A DNA stretch of 64,000 nucleotides from Streptomyces sp. NRRL B-1140 (GTDB lineage: Bacteria > Actinomycetota > Actinomycetes > Streptomycetales > Streptomycetaceae): positions 1 to 64,000 of the forward strand of contig NZ_LGEA01000080.1 in NCBI RefSeq assembly GCF_001280065.1, written 5' to 3'. The number at the start of each line of letters is the position of its first letter. Within the stretch, counting starts at the first letter, position 1. Position numbers and translations under genes: made by a program. This document shows positions 7,954 through 15,763 of this stretch, piece after piece. The notes below the pieces were generated by a model, which saw only the letters and a list, made by a program, of their open reading frames with translations, was not told the DNA's origin and did not search any database.

Positions 7954-9210
7954 CTAGTCCGCGTCCTCGCCGTCGATGCCCAGGCCGGGCAGCAGGCCGG
8001 GCAGCAGGGGTGGGAGGGTCACATCCGGCTCGGGGACGGGTGTGTTGCCCCCCGCGGACGGGGAGGTGCTGGTCTCGCTGTTCTTCGGCGGGTCGAGCAG
8101 GCCGCCGGTGTTGCCGCCGAGCAGGCCGTCGCTGTCGTCACCGGAGCCGGCCGAGCGGCTGGGGCTGCCGCTGCGGTGGCCGCCGCCGGTACTGTGCTCG
8201 TCGCTGTGCCCGCCGCCGCTGTCGCTGGGGCGGGTCGAGCGGCCCGTGCCCGAGGAGCCGCCGGGAGCGGACTCGGAGACGCCCTGCCGCTTGCCGTCGC
8301 CGCCGCCGGTGGCCGGGGGCTCGGGCAGCAGGGAGCGCAGCGGGGCGACGTCCTCGTCTATGGCGTCGAAGACGGACGACACCTCCCGGCTGACGTCGCC
8401 GAGCTGGACGGGCAGTCGCTCGCGCAGTTCGCCCCAGGCCTGGCGGTGGGAGCGGGAGAACGCGGACAGGGCCTGGATGGGGCCGAGTGAGTCCGGGTCG
8501 CGCTGGTACGCCTCGCTCAGCAGCCGGTGGCCCTCCGACGCGTCGTGCCGCATGCCGGACAGGGCACGGCGGATCTCGCCGACGGACTCGTGGTCCAGGG
8601 GGCCGCTGCGGCCCCGCTCCATCAGGCGGCGCGCTTCGCTGAGCCGGGTGGAGGCGTGGTCGAGATAGACCCGGCCGCGCTCGTCCGCCCCGTCGGCGAG
8701 CCCGAGCTTGACGTCCTCGATGCCGCGCTTGAGGCCGTAGAGCGAGTCGCCGGGAAGGGCGTCCGAGCTGGCGGCGGAGACCCCGCCGAAGGCGCTCGCG
8801 GCGACCCCGACGCTGAGTCCGCCCGCGGTGAGGCCCTTGGCGAGCCGGGAACGCGGCCGCAACTTCTTCAGTGAACCCGCGCGGTGCGCCCCGCGGGCCC
8901 GGGACCGCTGTTCGGGGACCGCGCTGTCCGTCGCCCCGCCGCCCGCGGTGCCCTCCTGGAGCATGGCCTCGAACGCGGCCACCAGCTGGGCCCGCTGGAC
9001 GACCTTGACCTCCGGGTCGAGCTCCGGCTTGGGCAACGCGCCGAGCCCCGAGGCGAGCGCCAGATGGCGGGCCTGTTCGCTCGATTCCGCGCCGGCCGGG
9101 GCCGGTGCCGATCCTTCGGGCTGCTCGGCCGCCGGGCCCTGCTCGGACTGCTCCTCCAGGGCCTGGGCGAAGGCGTTCGCCCGCCGGTGCGCCGATACGT
9201 TCGCGATCAC
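7954..9210 (-). CDS. rsbN: RsbN, transmembrane anti-sigma factor of BldN
   Basis: A 418-residue protein directly downstream of bldN. The N-terminal ~110 residues are cytosolic: a helical anti-sigma region with HRRANAFAQALEE and AQLVAAFEAMLQEG. A basic stretch and one membrane segment follow (about residues 124-147). A DUF5667 domain starts SSDALPGDSLYGLKRG. The long Ser/Gly/Pro-rich tail should lie outside the membrane. In S. venezuelae RsbN binds sigma-BldN and restrains chaplin and rodlin expression. The GTG at 9210 is preferred: AGGAGG lies 8 bases upstream, whereas the in-frame GTG at 9219 overlaps that same sequence. Confidence 0.9.
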   Translation of the reverse strand: MIANVSAHRRANAFAQALEEQSEQGPAAEQPEGSAPAPAGAESSEQARHLALASGLGALPKPELDPEVKVVQRAQLVAAFEAMLQEGTAGGGATDSAVPEQRSRARGAHRAGSLKKLRPRSRLAKGLTAGGLSVGVAASAFGGVSAASSDALPGDSLYGLKRGIEDVKLGLADGADERGRVYLDHASTRLSEARRLMERGRSGPLDHESVGEIRRALSGMRHDASEGHRLLSEAYQRDPDSLGPIQALSAFSRSHRQAWGELRERLPVQLGDVSREVSSVFDAIDEDVAPLRSLLPEPPATGGGDGKRQGVSESAPGGSSGTGRSTRPSDSGGGHSDEHSTGGGHRSGSPSRSAGSGDDSDGLLGGNTGGLLDPPKNSETSTSPSAGGNTPVPEPDVTLPPLLPGLLPGLGIDGEDAD

Positions 9211-9340
9211 TGGCGGCACCTCCTCTCGTCATGACGGTCGACTCCCCAGGGGGTCCTGAGGGTTGCACACCCCGACCACGACCACACGATCGAGTGACCG
9301 GAGCCAGCCAGGGGGTGACCACAGGGAGCCTGCATTCCGC

Positions 9341-9369
9341 ACAACGAGCGGTGTGGCACTTGGGTTACG
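9341..9369 (-). promoter_or_regulatory. Sigma-BldN-type promoter of rsbN
   Basis: Read on the minus strand, CGTAAC (9369-9364) and CGTTGT (9346-9341) are 17 bases apart. Counted from CGTAACC the spacer is 16. This matches the sigma-BldN consensus I recall (GTAACC, 16 bases, CGTTGA/G). It lies about 130 bases before the rsbN start in the 236-base bldN-rsbN gap, so BldN probably drives synthesis of its own antagonist. Confidence 0.8.
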
Positions 9370-9446
9370 GACTCCGGCTGAACGGATGCCGGAGCCAACG
9401 GACTTTCACGGTCCGTGAGTTGGGTGTCGCCGAGCGTGCCCGCCGG

Positions 9447-10217
9447 TCAGCGGGCGTCTTCCGGGAGCAGCCGGGCGAGGGTGCGGACGGCCCGGTACTG
9501 GAGGGTCTTGATGGCGCCCTCGTTCTTGCCCATCACCCGGGCGGTCTCGGCCACGGAGAGGCCTTGGAGGAAGCGGAGCGTCACGCACTCCTGCTGCTGG
9601 GGGTTGAGCCGCCGTACGGCGTCGAGCAGGGCGGCGTTGGAGAGGGACTCCAGGACGGAGTCCTCGGGGGAGCGCTCGACCTCGTTGGCGTCGAGCATCT
9701 CGCCGGTGGTGACCTCCAGGCGGAACCGGCTGGACTTGAAGTGGTCCGCGACGAGGTTGCGGGCGATGGTCACGAGCCAGGCGCCGAAGTCGCGGCCCTG
9801 CCAGGTGAAGGTGCCGATGCGGCGCAGGGCCCGCAGGAAGGTCTCGCTGGTGAGGTCCTCGGCGGTCGCCTTTCCTCCGACCCGGTAGTAGATGTACCGG
9901 TAGACGGTGTCGCTGTATTGGTCGTAGAGGCGGCCGAAGGCGTCGGCCTCGCCGGCCTGGGCGCGCTCCACGAGGTCCATCATCCGGGCGCTGTCGCTGT
10001 CCGCGGCAGGCCGGCGTGCGGTGGCCGCGCCGGAGGGGCGCCCTCGTCTGCCGACCGCGGCGCTGCCGTCGGCCAGTGCGTAGCAAGGGCCTACGGGCGC
10101 GGCGGTGGCGAATGCGGGGACGGCGTACGCGGTGGGGACGAAGCCGCGCAACAGGTCGTTGACCGTTGCGCGCAGCGTAGCCAGGCCCGAGGCGTCAACC
10201 CCGACGTGTGGGTACAC
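9447..10217 (-). CDS. bldN: ECF sigma factor BldN (developmental, made as a proprotein)
   Basis: A 256-residue group IV sigma factor. Region 2 begins near residue 79 (DLVERAQAGEADAFGRLYDQ, then YRYIYYRVGGKATAEDL) and region 4 near residue 190 (LNPQQQECVTLRFLQGLSVA followed by MGKNEGAIKTLQYRA). The first ~80 residues form a non-conserved extension, which in S. coelicolor is removed to give mature sigma factor. BldN directs chaplin, rodlin and bldM expression for aerial growth. The GTG start is preceded by GGGAG. Upstream lies a 349-base regulatory gap, downstream rsbN. Confidence 0.95.
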   Translation of the reverse strand: MYPHVGVDASGLATLRATVNDLLRGFVPTAYAVPAFATAAPVGPCYALADGSAAVGRRGRPSGAATARRPAADSDSARMMDLVERAQAGEADAFGRLYDQYSDTVYRYIYYRVGGKATAEDLTSETFLRALRRIGTFTWQGRDFGAWLVTIARNLVADHFKSSRFRLEVTTGEMLDANEVERSPEDSVLESLSNAALLDAVRRLNPQQQECVTLRFLQGLSVAETARVMGKNEGAIKTLQYRAVRTLARLLPEDAR

Positions 10218-10566
10218 GGGACTCCCAGAGGCAGAGCTTCCATCACGTGCAGTGCGGGACCTTTCACCCGTCGTAGCGACGGAGGGGTACCGGTTTGCGT
10301 CTGAGGAGAATAACGCTTCGTGCAGGCGCTGCTACACCGAGTTGCTCAAATCATCGATTACGTCGCTTCCGTAACCGATTGACGCCTGATCAAGTGCCGG
10401 AGCGTGATCGGTTGGCGACCGAAATGCTTCGGATTGTGGCTGAGTGCAGGGCGTGTTGTGGCCGTGTGCAGCCAAGAGGACTGGAGGGGAGGTTGTGGGG
10501 GTACGCCAGTTGGATTTACGGCGATTGTCAGGCCGCAAACATCCGTGTCCCGGTTTGATCAGGTCG
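10218..10566 (-). promoter_or_regulatory. bldN leader and promoter region
   Basis: 349 bases without a credible gene, upstream of bldN. On the minus strand a -10-like TATTCT lies at 10312-10307, about 90 bases before the GTG. An AGTGC/TCACC half-site pair at 10251-10268 weakly resembles the BldD operator. bldN is a known BldD target in S. coelicolor, so regulatory sites are expected. None of these is certain. Confidence 0.45.
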
Positions 10567-11484
10567 TCAGCGGCGCCGACGGTGCAGGGCGATGGCGGCC
10601 GCCGTGCCGCCCGCGACCGCGCCGACGCCCGCCGCGGCCGGGATGCCGACCTTGGCCGCCTTGCGGCCCGTGCGGTAGTCGCGCAGACGCCAGTCCAGCT
10701 GCCGGGCGTGCTTGCGCAGCTTGCTGTCCGGGTTGATGGCGTAGGGGTGGCCGACCAGGGAGAGCATCGGGATGTCGTTGTGCGAGTCGCTGTAGGCGGC
10801 GCAGCGGCCGAGGTCCAGGCCCTCGGCGGCGGCCAGGGCGCGGACGGCCTCGGCCTTGGCGGGGCCGTGCAGCGGTTCGCCGACGAGCTTGCCGGTGTAG
10901 ACGCCGTCGACGGACTCGGCGACCGTGCCGAGGGCGCCGGTCAGGCCGAGGCGGCGGGCGATGACCGTGGCGATCTCGACGGGGGCGGCCGTCACCAGCC
11001 ACACCTTCTGGCCGGCGTCCAGGTGGGCCTGGGCGAGGGCGCGGGTGCCGGGCCAGATGCGCTCGGCCATGTACTCGTCGTAGATCTCCTCGCCGATCGA
11101 CTGCAGTTCGGCGACGCGGTGGCCCTGCACGATCGACAGGGCCGAGTCGCGGGCCTCCTGCATGTGCTCGGGATCCTCGACCCCGGCGAGGCGGAACCAC
11201 GCCTGCTGCCAGGCGAACTTCGCCAGCTCGCGCGTCTCGAAGAACTTCCGCTTGTACAGGCCCCGCCCGAAGTGGAAGAGGGCCGCGCCCTGCATGACGG
11301 TGTTGTCCAGGTCGAAGAAGGCGGCGGCCCGGTCGTCGCCGTGCACCGGGAACTGCGGTTCCTCGGCCGTGCCGACGGCTTCCTGCGTGGACTTGCGGGC
11401 TGCCTCCGCCGAGGCCTCGCCTGCCAAAACGCTCCGCGCCGTGGCGGAGCGCCTACGGGGAGTGAGCCATCCGAGAGCGGCCAT
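10567..11484 (-). CDS. HAD-IB family hydrolase (SerB/CicA-like phosphatase)
   Basis: A 305-residue protein. Motif I FFDLDNTVMQGAALFHFG (near residue 56) gives the nucleophile Asp. VWLVTAAPVEIATVIARRLG carries motif II, and AYSDSHNDIPMLSLVGHPYA is the motif IV acidic loop typical of the phosphoserine-phosphatase-like IB subfamily. The C-terminus has a hydrophobic Gly/Ala segment (VGIPAAAGVGAVAGGTAAAI) and a basic end, possibly a membrane anchor. The N-terminal ~45 residues are polar. Substrate unknown. It sits upstream of bldN in the same orientation but is separated by the bldN leader. Confidence 0.85.
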   Translation of the reverse strand: MAALGWLTPRRRSATARSVLAGEASAEAARKSTQEAVGTAEEPQFPVHGDDRAAAFFDLDNTVMQGAALFHFGRGLYKRKFFETRELAKFAWQQAWFRLAGVEDPEHMQEARDSALSIVQGHRVAELQSIGEEIYDEYMAERIWPGTRALAQAHLDAGQKVWLVTAAPVEIATVIARRLGLTGALGTVAESVDGVYTGKLVGEPLHGPAKAEAVRALAAAEGLDLGRCAAYSDSHNDIPMLSLVGHPYAINPDSKLRKHARQLDWRLRDYRTGRKAAKVGIPAAAGVGAVAGGTAAAIALHRRRR

Positions 11485-11656
11485 GGCGTGAGCATAGCCA
11501 GTTTGTTCGGGGGTTCCGGAGCCGGAAGGTTGGGGGCGTGTGAACTCTCGGCAAGCATGTCGTCAAAAGACGCCGTGCGGGTCGGGCGCGTCCGGCGTGT
11601 CCGCCGGGGCCTTCGCGGGGGTTCCGCTTGTCCGCGGGCGCGCGACAATGGCCGAC

Positions 11657-11926
11657 ATGAGTCCCCTCTTCCGTCGCAGGCCCTCCGGTGACCGGCTCGT
11701 CACCCTGATCCGCAAGCCCGGCTGCCATCTGTGTGATGACGCACAGGTCGTTGTGGAGAAGGTGTGTGGTGATCTGGGAGTCCCCTGGGAACAGAAGGAC
11801 ATCACCGAGGATCGGGAACTGCACGACCAGTACTGGGAGCAGATCCCGGTCGTGCTGGTGGACGGCAGGCAGCACACGTTCTGGCGTGTGAACGAGGGTC
11901 GTCTGCGCAAGGCGCTGACCGACTGA
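11657..11926 (+). CDS. Glutaredoxin-family thioredoxin-fold protein
   Basis: An 89-residue single-domain protein. The redox motif is GCHLCDD (CxxC) near residue 22, and IPVVLVDGRQHTFWRVNEGRL carries the cis-Pro loop and the end of the fold, as in DUF836/NrdH-like glutaredoxins. It likely handles thiol-disulfide exchange in the cytosol. It is divergent from the HAD-IB gene and 315 bases upstream of rex. An in-frame ATG nine bases earlier (11648) would add MAD. No strong Shine-Dalgarno decides between them. Confidence 0.82.
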   Translation: MSPLFRRRPSGDRLVTLIRKPGCHLCDDAQVVVEKVCGDLGVPWEQKDITEDRELHDQYWEQIPVVLVDGRQHTFWRVNEGRLRKALTD

Positions 11927-12144
11927 TCCCGCCCGGTGAGCGACTGACCGAGCAGTCCAAAGAAGCCCGCCAGGTCGCTTAGGATCGATGGCGGCTTGGT
12001 CTCGGGGGCGGGATTCACTGAGGAGAGTGTGCGGTTTTGCCCCCAGAAGACAAGGGACGGTGGCGCCCAGGCGCGGGTTCCCTGCGCGCGCGCCGGGGGC
12101 GCGTGACCCCGGTCACGTTGGCCGGGCAAATCGGACACCATCTT

Positions 12145-12160
12145 TGTGCACGCGTTCACA
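12145..12160 (+). promoter_or_regulatory. Rex operator (ROP) in the rex-hemACD promoter
   Basis: TGTGCACGCGTTCACA differs at one base from the S. coelicolor Rex operator TGTGAACGCGTTCACA. It lies 80 bases before the rex start. A plausible promoter overlaps it: TTGTGC (12144-12149), 17 bases, TAGCCT (12167-12172). Rex bound here would block RNA polymerase when NADH is low, giving redox autoregulation of rex and the haem genes. The rest of the 314-base gap (11927-12240) shows no gene. Confidence 0.9.
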
Positions 12161-12240
12161 AAGACATAGCCTGCATTCGACGGGGCGGTCATGTAGGGAC
12201 GTATGACCGCCTACAGCCCCGCTCTACCCGCAGGAGCACC

Positions 12241-13008
12241 GTGGCAACTGGCCGAACTCACCGACCGGCGACCCGCAGCCGAGGGATTCCCGAGGCCACC
12301 GTCGCCCGGCTTCCGCTGTACCTCCGCGCTCTGACCGCGCTGTCGGAGCGCTCGGTCCCCACGGTCTCCTCCGAGGAGCTCGCGGCCGCGGCGGGGGTCA
12401 ACTCCGCGAAGCTGCGCAAGGACTTCTCCTACCTCGGCTCCTACGGGACCAGGGGTGTCGGCTACGACGTCGAGTATCTCGTGTACCAGATCTCCCGTGA
12501 ACTGGGGCTCACCCAGGACTGGCCGGTTGTGATCGTCGGTATCGGAAACCTCGGCGCCGCCCTCGCCAACTACGGCGGCTTCGCCTCCCGCGGATTCCGC
12601 GTCGCCGCGCTCATCGACGCCGACCCGGCCATGGCCGGCAAGCCCGTCGCCGGGATCCCGGTGCAGCACTCCGACGACCTGGAGAAGATCATCCAGGACA
12701 ACGGCGTGTCGATCGGTGTCATCGCCACCCCCGCCGGTGCCGCACAGGCCGTCTGCGACCGGCTCGTGGCCGCCGGTGTCACCTCCATCCTGAACTTCGC
12801 GCCGACCGTGCTGTCCGTCCCCGAGGGCGTCGACGTACGCAAGGTCGACCTCTCCATCGAGCTGCAGATCCTCGCCTTCCACGAGCAGCGCAAGGCAGGG
12901 GAGGAGGCCGCCTCCTCCGACGGCGGCGTACCCACCGCCGCAGCCGCCCGCAGCGACTCGGCCGACCAGGGGCCCGACGGGGACATGCCCGCCGTGATGC
13001 CGGCATGA
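12241..13008 (+). CDS. rex: Redox-sensing transcriptional repressor Rex
   Basis: A 255-residue repressor that senses the NADH/NAD+ ratio. The N-terminal winged helix spans about residues 20-85 (LPLYLRALTALSERSVPTVS, AGVNSAKLRKDFSYLGSYG). The C-terminal Rossmann fold carries VVIVGIGNLGAALANYGGF and the domain-swap helix LSIELQILAFHEQRKAGEE. The acidic tail resembles that of S. coelicolor Rex. The GTG is preceded by GCAGGAG. Its stop overlaps the hemA start in ATGA, so rex and hemA are translationally coupled. NADH binding releases Rex from the ROP at 12145. Confidence 0.97.
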   Translation: MATGRTHRPATRSRGIPEATVARLPLYLRALTALSERSVPTVSSEELAAAAGVNSAKLRKDFSYLGSYGTRGVGYDVEYLVYQISRELGLTQDWPVVIVGIGNLGAALANYGGFASRGFRVAALIDADPAMAGKPVAGIPVQHSDDLEKIIQDNGVSIGVIATPAGAAQAVCDRLVAAGVTSILNFAPTVLSVPEGVDVRKVDLSIELQILAFHEQRKAGEEAASSDGGVPTAAAARSDSADQGPDGDMPAVMPA

Positions 13009-14771
13009 GCCTCCTCGTCGTCGGACTCAGTCACCGCAGCGCCCCGGTCAGCGTGCTGGAGCGGGCCGCGCTGACCGCGGACGCGCAGGTCAAGCTGCTC
13101 CAGGACACGGTCGCCGCCGAGCCGGCCGCCGAGGCCGCGGTGCTCGCCACCTGCAACCGCATCGAGCTCTACGCCGACGTGGACAAGTTCCACGCCGGTG
13201 TCGCCGAGCTGTCCACGCTGCTCGCCCAGCACAGCGGGGTCGGTCTCGAGGAGCTCACTCCCTATCTCTACGTGCACTACGAGGACCGGGCCGTCCACCA
13301 CCTGTTCTCGGTGGCCTGCGGGCTCGACTCGATGGTCGTCGGCGAGGGGCAGATCCTCGGCCAGATCAAGGACGCCCTGGCCCGGGCGCAGGAGGTGCAC
13401 TCCGCCGGCCGTCTGCTCAACGACCTGTTCCAGCAGGCCCTGCGGGTCGGCAAGCGCGCCCACTCCGAGACCGGCATCGACCGCGCCGGGCAGTCCCTGG
13501 TCACCTTCGGCCTGGAGCAGCTGGCCCGGGGCGGGGACGTACAGCAGTGGGCCCGGGGCAAGAGGGCCCTGGTCATCGGGGCGGGGTCGATGTCCTCCCT
13601 GGCCGCGGCCACGCTCGCGCGGGCCGGGGTCGCCGAGATCGTCGTCGCCAACCGCACCTTCGACCGGGCCGAGCGCCTCGCCGAGATCCTCATGGACGGC
13701 GACGACACGGACGTGGCGGCCCGCGCGGTACCGATGGAGTCGGTGCCGGCCGAGCTGACACGTGCCGACGTCGCCGTCTCCTGCACCGGCGCGACGGGCC
13801 TGGTCCTGACGGCCGAGGCGGTCGCCGAGGCGATACAGGGCCGTACGCCCGCGCCGCGGGCCGTGCCCGGCGAGGACGGGCCGGGGGCGCCGGGCGGCGC
13901 GTCCGGCTCCGCGGCCGGCGCGCAGCACGGCGGTGCGTCCGGCACGAGCCTCGGCAGCGAGGACGGCTGCCCGCTGGAGCTGTCCGCGGTGCAGGGCACC
14001 GCCGGGTTCTCCGTGCTGGGCGAGGCCGCCGTGGCCGGGATGGCCGCCGCCGACCTGGAACAGCACGCGGCGTGGGTGGACAACGGCACGGTGGGCGGCG
14101 ACCGGCGGGCCGGCGGCCCGGCCCGGCAGGCCCCGGCCGGCACGCTCGACCCGGCCGCGGACACCGACGCCATCGCCGCGCTCGCCGCGACGGTCGCCAC
14201 CGTCGGGCGGATCCCCGAGCGGCGCCGGCCCGAGCCGGTCGAGGAGCCGCAGCGGCCCGAGCCGGTCCTCTTCCTGCTGGACCTCGCGATGCCGCGGGAC
14301 ATCGACGCGGCCGTGCACCGGCTGGCCGGGGTGCGGCTGGTGGACATCGAGTCGCTGGCGGAGGCCTCCGCGGGCGCTCCGATGGCTGCCGATGTGGACC
14401 AGGTCCGGCGTATCGTCTCCGACGAGGTCGCGGCCTTCGGAGCAGCACTGCGGGCCGCGCACATCACACCGACCGTGGTCGCCCTGCGCACCATGGCCGC
14501 CGACGTCGTGGCCGGTGAGATCGCCCGGCTGGACGGACGGCTGCCCGGTCTCGACGACAAGCACCGAGCGGAGATCACCCAGACCGTGCGGCGCGTGGTC
14601 GACAAACTGCTCCACGCGCCGACCGTGCGGGTCAAGCAACTCGCGGCCGAACCCGGCGGCGCCGGGTACGCGGACGCGCTGCGGACCCTGTTCGACCTCG
14701 ACCCGGAGACGGTGGCCGCCGTCTCCCGGGCCGAGGAAAGCACCACCCCAAGAGACCGAGGGCCGGCATGA
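13005..14771 (+). CDS. hemA: Glutamyl-tRNA reductase
   Basis: The first step of C5 tetrapyrrole synthesis: NADPH-dependent reduction of glutamyl-tRNA to glutamate-1-semialdehyde. The catalytic Cys50 lies in LATCNRIELYAD. GLDSMVVGEGQILGQIKDA, ALVIGAGSMSSLAAATLARA (NADPH fold) and a C-terminal dimerisation helix follow. The protein is 588 residues against ~420 in E. coli. Most of the excess is a low-complexity Gly/Ala/Pro insert at about residues 280-420, between TGATGLVLTAEAVAEAI and VLFLLDLAMPRDID; long HemA proteins are normal in Streptomyces. It overlaps rex and hemC by 4 bases each. Confidence 0.96.
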   Translation: MSLLVVGLSHRSAPVSVLERAALTADAQVKLLQDTVAAEPAAEAAVLATCNRIELYADVDKFHAGVAELSTLLAQHSGVGLEELTPYLYVHYEDRAVHHLFSVACGLDSMVVGEGQILGQIKDALARAQEVHSAGRLLNDLFQQALRVGKRAHSETGIDRAGQSLVTFGLEQLARGGDVQQWARGKRALVIGAGSMSSLAAATLARAGVAEIVVANRTFDRAERLAEILMDGDDTDVAARAVPMESVPAELTRADVAVSCTGATGLVLTAEAVAEAIQGRTPAPRAVPGEDGPGAPGGASGSAAGAQHGGASGTSLGSEDGCPLELSAVQGTAGFSVLGEAAVAGMAAADLEQHAAWVDNGTVGGDRRAGGPARQAPAGTLDPAADTDAIAALAATVATVGRIPERRRPEPVEEPQRPEPVLFLLDLAMPRDIDAAVHRLAGVRLVDIESLAEASAGAPMAADVDQVRRIVSDEVAAFGAALRAAHITPTVVALRTMAADVVAGEIARLDGRLPGLDDKHRAEITQTVRRVVDKLLHAPTVRVKQLAAEPGGAGYADALRTLFDLDPETVAAVSRAEESTTPRDRGPA

Positions 14772-15763
14772 AGGACAAGACGCTGAGGCTCGGCACCCGG
14801 CGCAGCAGGCTCGCCATGGCCCAGTCCGGGCAGGTGGCGGAAGCCGTGAGCCGGGTGACCGGACGGCCCGTCGAGCTCGTCGAGATCACCACGTACGGCG
14901 ACGTCTCGCGCGAGCAGCTCGCGCAGATCGGCGGCACCGGCGTGTTCGTGACCGCCCTGCGCGACGCACTGCTCAAGGGCGAGGTCGACTTCGCGGTGCA
15001 CTCGCTGAAGGACCTGCCGACCACGCAGCCCGACGAGCTGGTCGTGGCCGCCGTACCGGTGCGCGAGGACCCGCGGGACGTGATCGTCGCGCGGGACGAC
15101 CTGAAGTTCACCGACCTGCCCTCCGGGGCTCGCATCGGTACGGGTTCGCCGCGCCGCATGGCACAGCTCAACGCGTACGCCCGCAGCCACGGCCTGGACA
15201 TATCCACGGTCCCGATCCGCGGCAACGTCGACACCCGGATCGGGTTCGTGCGCAGTGGGGAGCTCGACGCCGTCGTGCTGGCCGCCGCCGGACTGAACCG
15301 GATCGGCCGCGGCGACGAAGCGACCGACTTCCTGTCGGTCGACACGGTTTTGCCCGCCCCCGGCCAGGGGGCCCTGGCGATCGAGTGCACCGCGGGCAAC
15401 GCGGACCTCGTCGCCGCGCTCGCCGAACTCGACGACCCGTTCACGCGGATCGCCGTGACGGCCGAGCGATCACTGCTCGCCGCCCTGGAAGCAGGTTGCA
15501 GTGCCCCCGTGGGCGCGCTGGCCGACCTTCCCCCACCCTCGGATCCGCTCGAGCGGGGAAACCCCCAGGCCGACAGGCAGATTGTCAAGGAAATGCGCCT
15601 GCGCGCCGTCGTCGGGACCACCGACGGCACGCGCATGGTGCAGCTGTCCACCACCGGTCCCGTGCCCGAGACGCACGACGGGGCAATGGCGCTCGGTCGC
15701 GAACTCGCGGCCGACATGCTCGCCCAGGGCGCGGCCGGTCTGATGGGGGAGCGAGCACATTGA
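14768..15763 (+). CDS. hemC: Porphobilinogen deaminase (hydroxymethylbilane synthase)
   Basis: A 331-residue enzyme that joins four porphobilinogens into hydroxymethylbilane. Marks: LGTRRSRLAMAQSGQVAEAV, DFAVHSLKDLPT, GTGSPRRMAQL, VPIRGNVDTRIGF, and cofactor-anchoring Cys244 in EAGCSAPVGAL. After Leu254 about 14 residues (255-268, starting PPPSDPLERGNPQ) are extra compared with other Streptomyces HemC as I remember them. They are encoded by a dispersed-repeat-like DNA element (see 15528-15571). The ATG overlaps the hemA stop in ATGA. Confidence 0.96.
   Translation: MKDKTLRLGTRRSRLAMAQSGQVAEAVSRVTGRPVELVEITTYGDVSREQLAQIGGTGVFVTALRDALLKGEVDFAVHSLKDLPTTQPDELVVAAVPVREDPRDVIVARDDLKFTDLPSGARIGTGSPRRMAQLNAYARSHGLDISTVPIRGNVDTRIGFVRSGELDAVVLAAAGLNRIGRGDEATDFLSVDTVLPAPGQGALAIECTAGNADLVAALAELDDPFTRIAVTAERSLLAALEAGCSAPVGALADLPPPSDPLERGNPQADRQIVKEMRLRAVVGTTDGTRMVQLSTTGPVPETHDGAMALGRELAADMLAQGAAGLMGERAH
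15528..15571 (+). repeat. Streptomyces-type dispersed palindromic element inside hemC
   Basis: The pattern is CTTCCCCCACCCTCGG, then CCGCTCGAGCGG (12-bp palindrome at 15545-15556), then a G-run, AA and ACCCCC. It closely resembles a short C/G-flanked CTCGAG element that recurs many times in Streptomyces genomes, mostly between genes. Here it lies in frame inside hemC and adds about 14 residues after the cofactor-binding loop. No second copy was found in this window. Confidence 0.6.

Noticed and set aside
10444..11691. 415-codon plus-strand frame opposite the HAD-IB gene
   Set aside because: Antisense shadow; the minus strand carries intact HAD motifs DLDNT and SDSHND.
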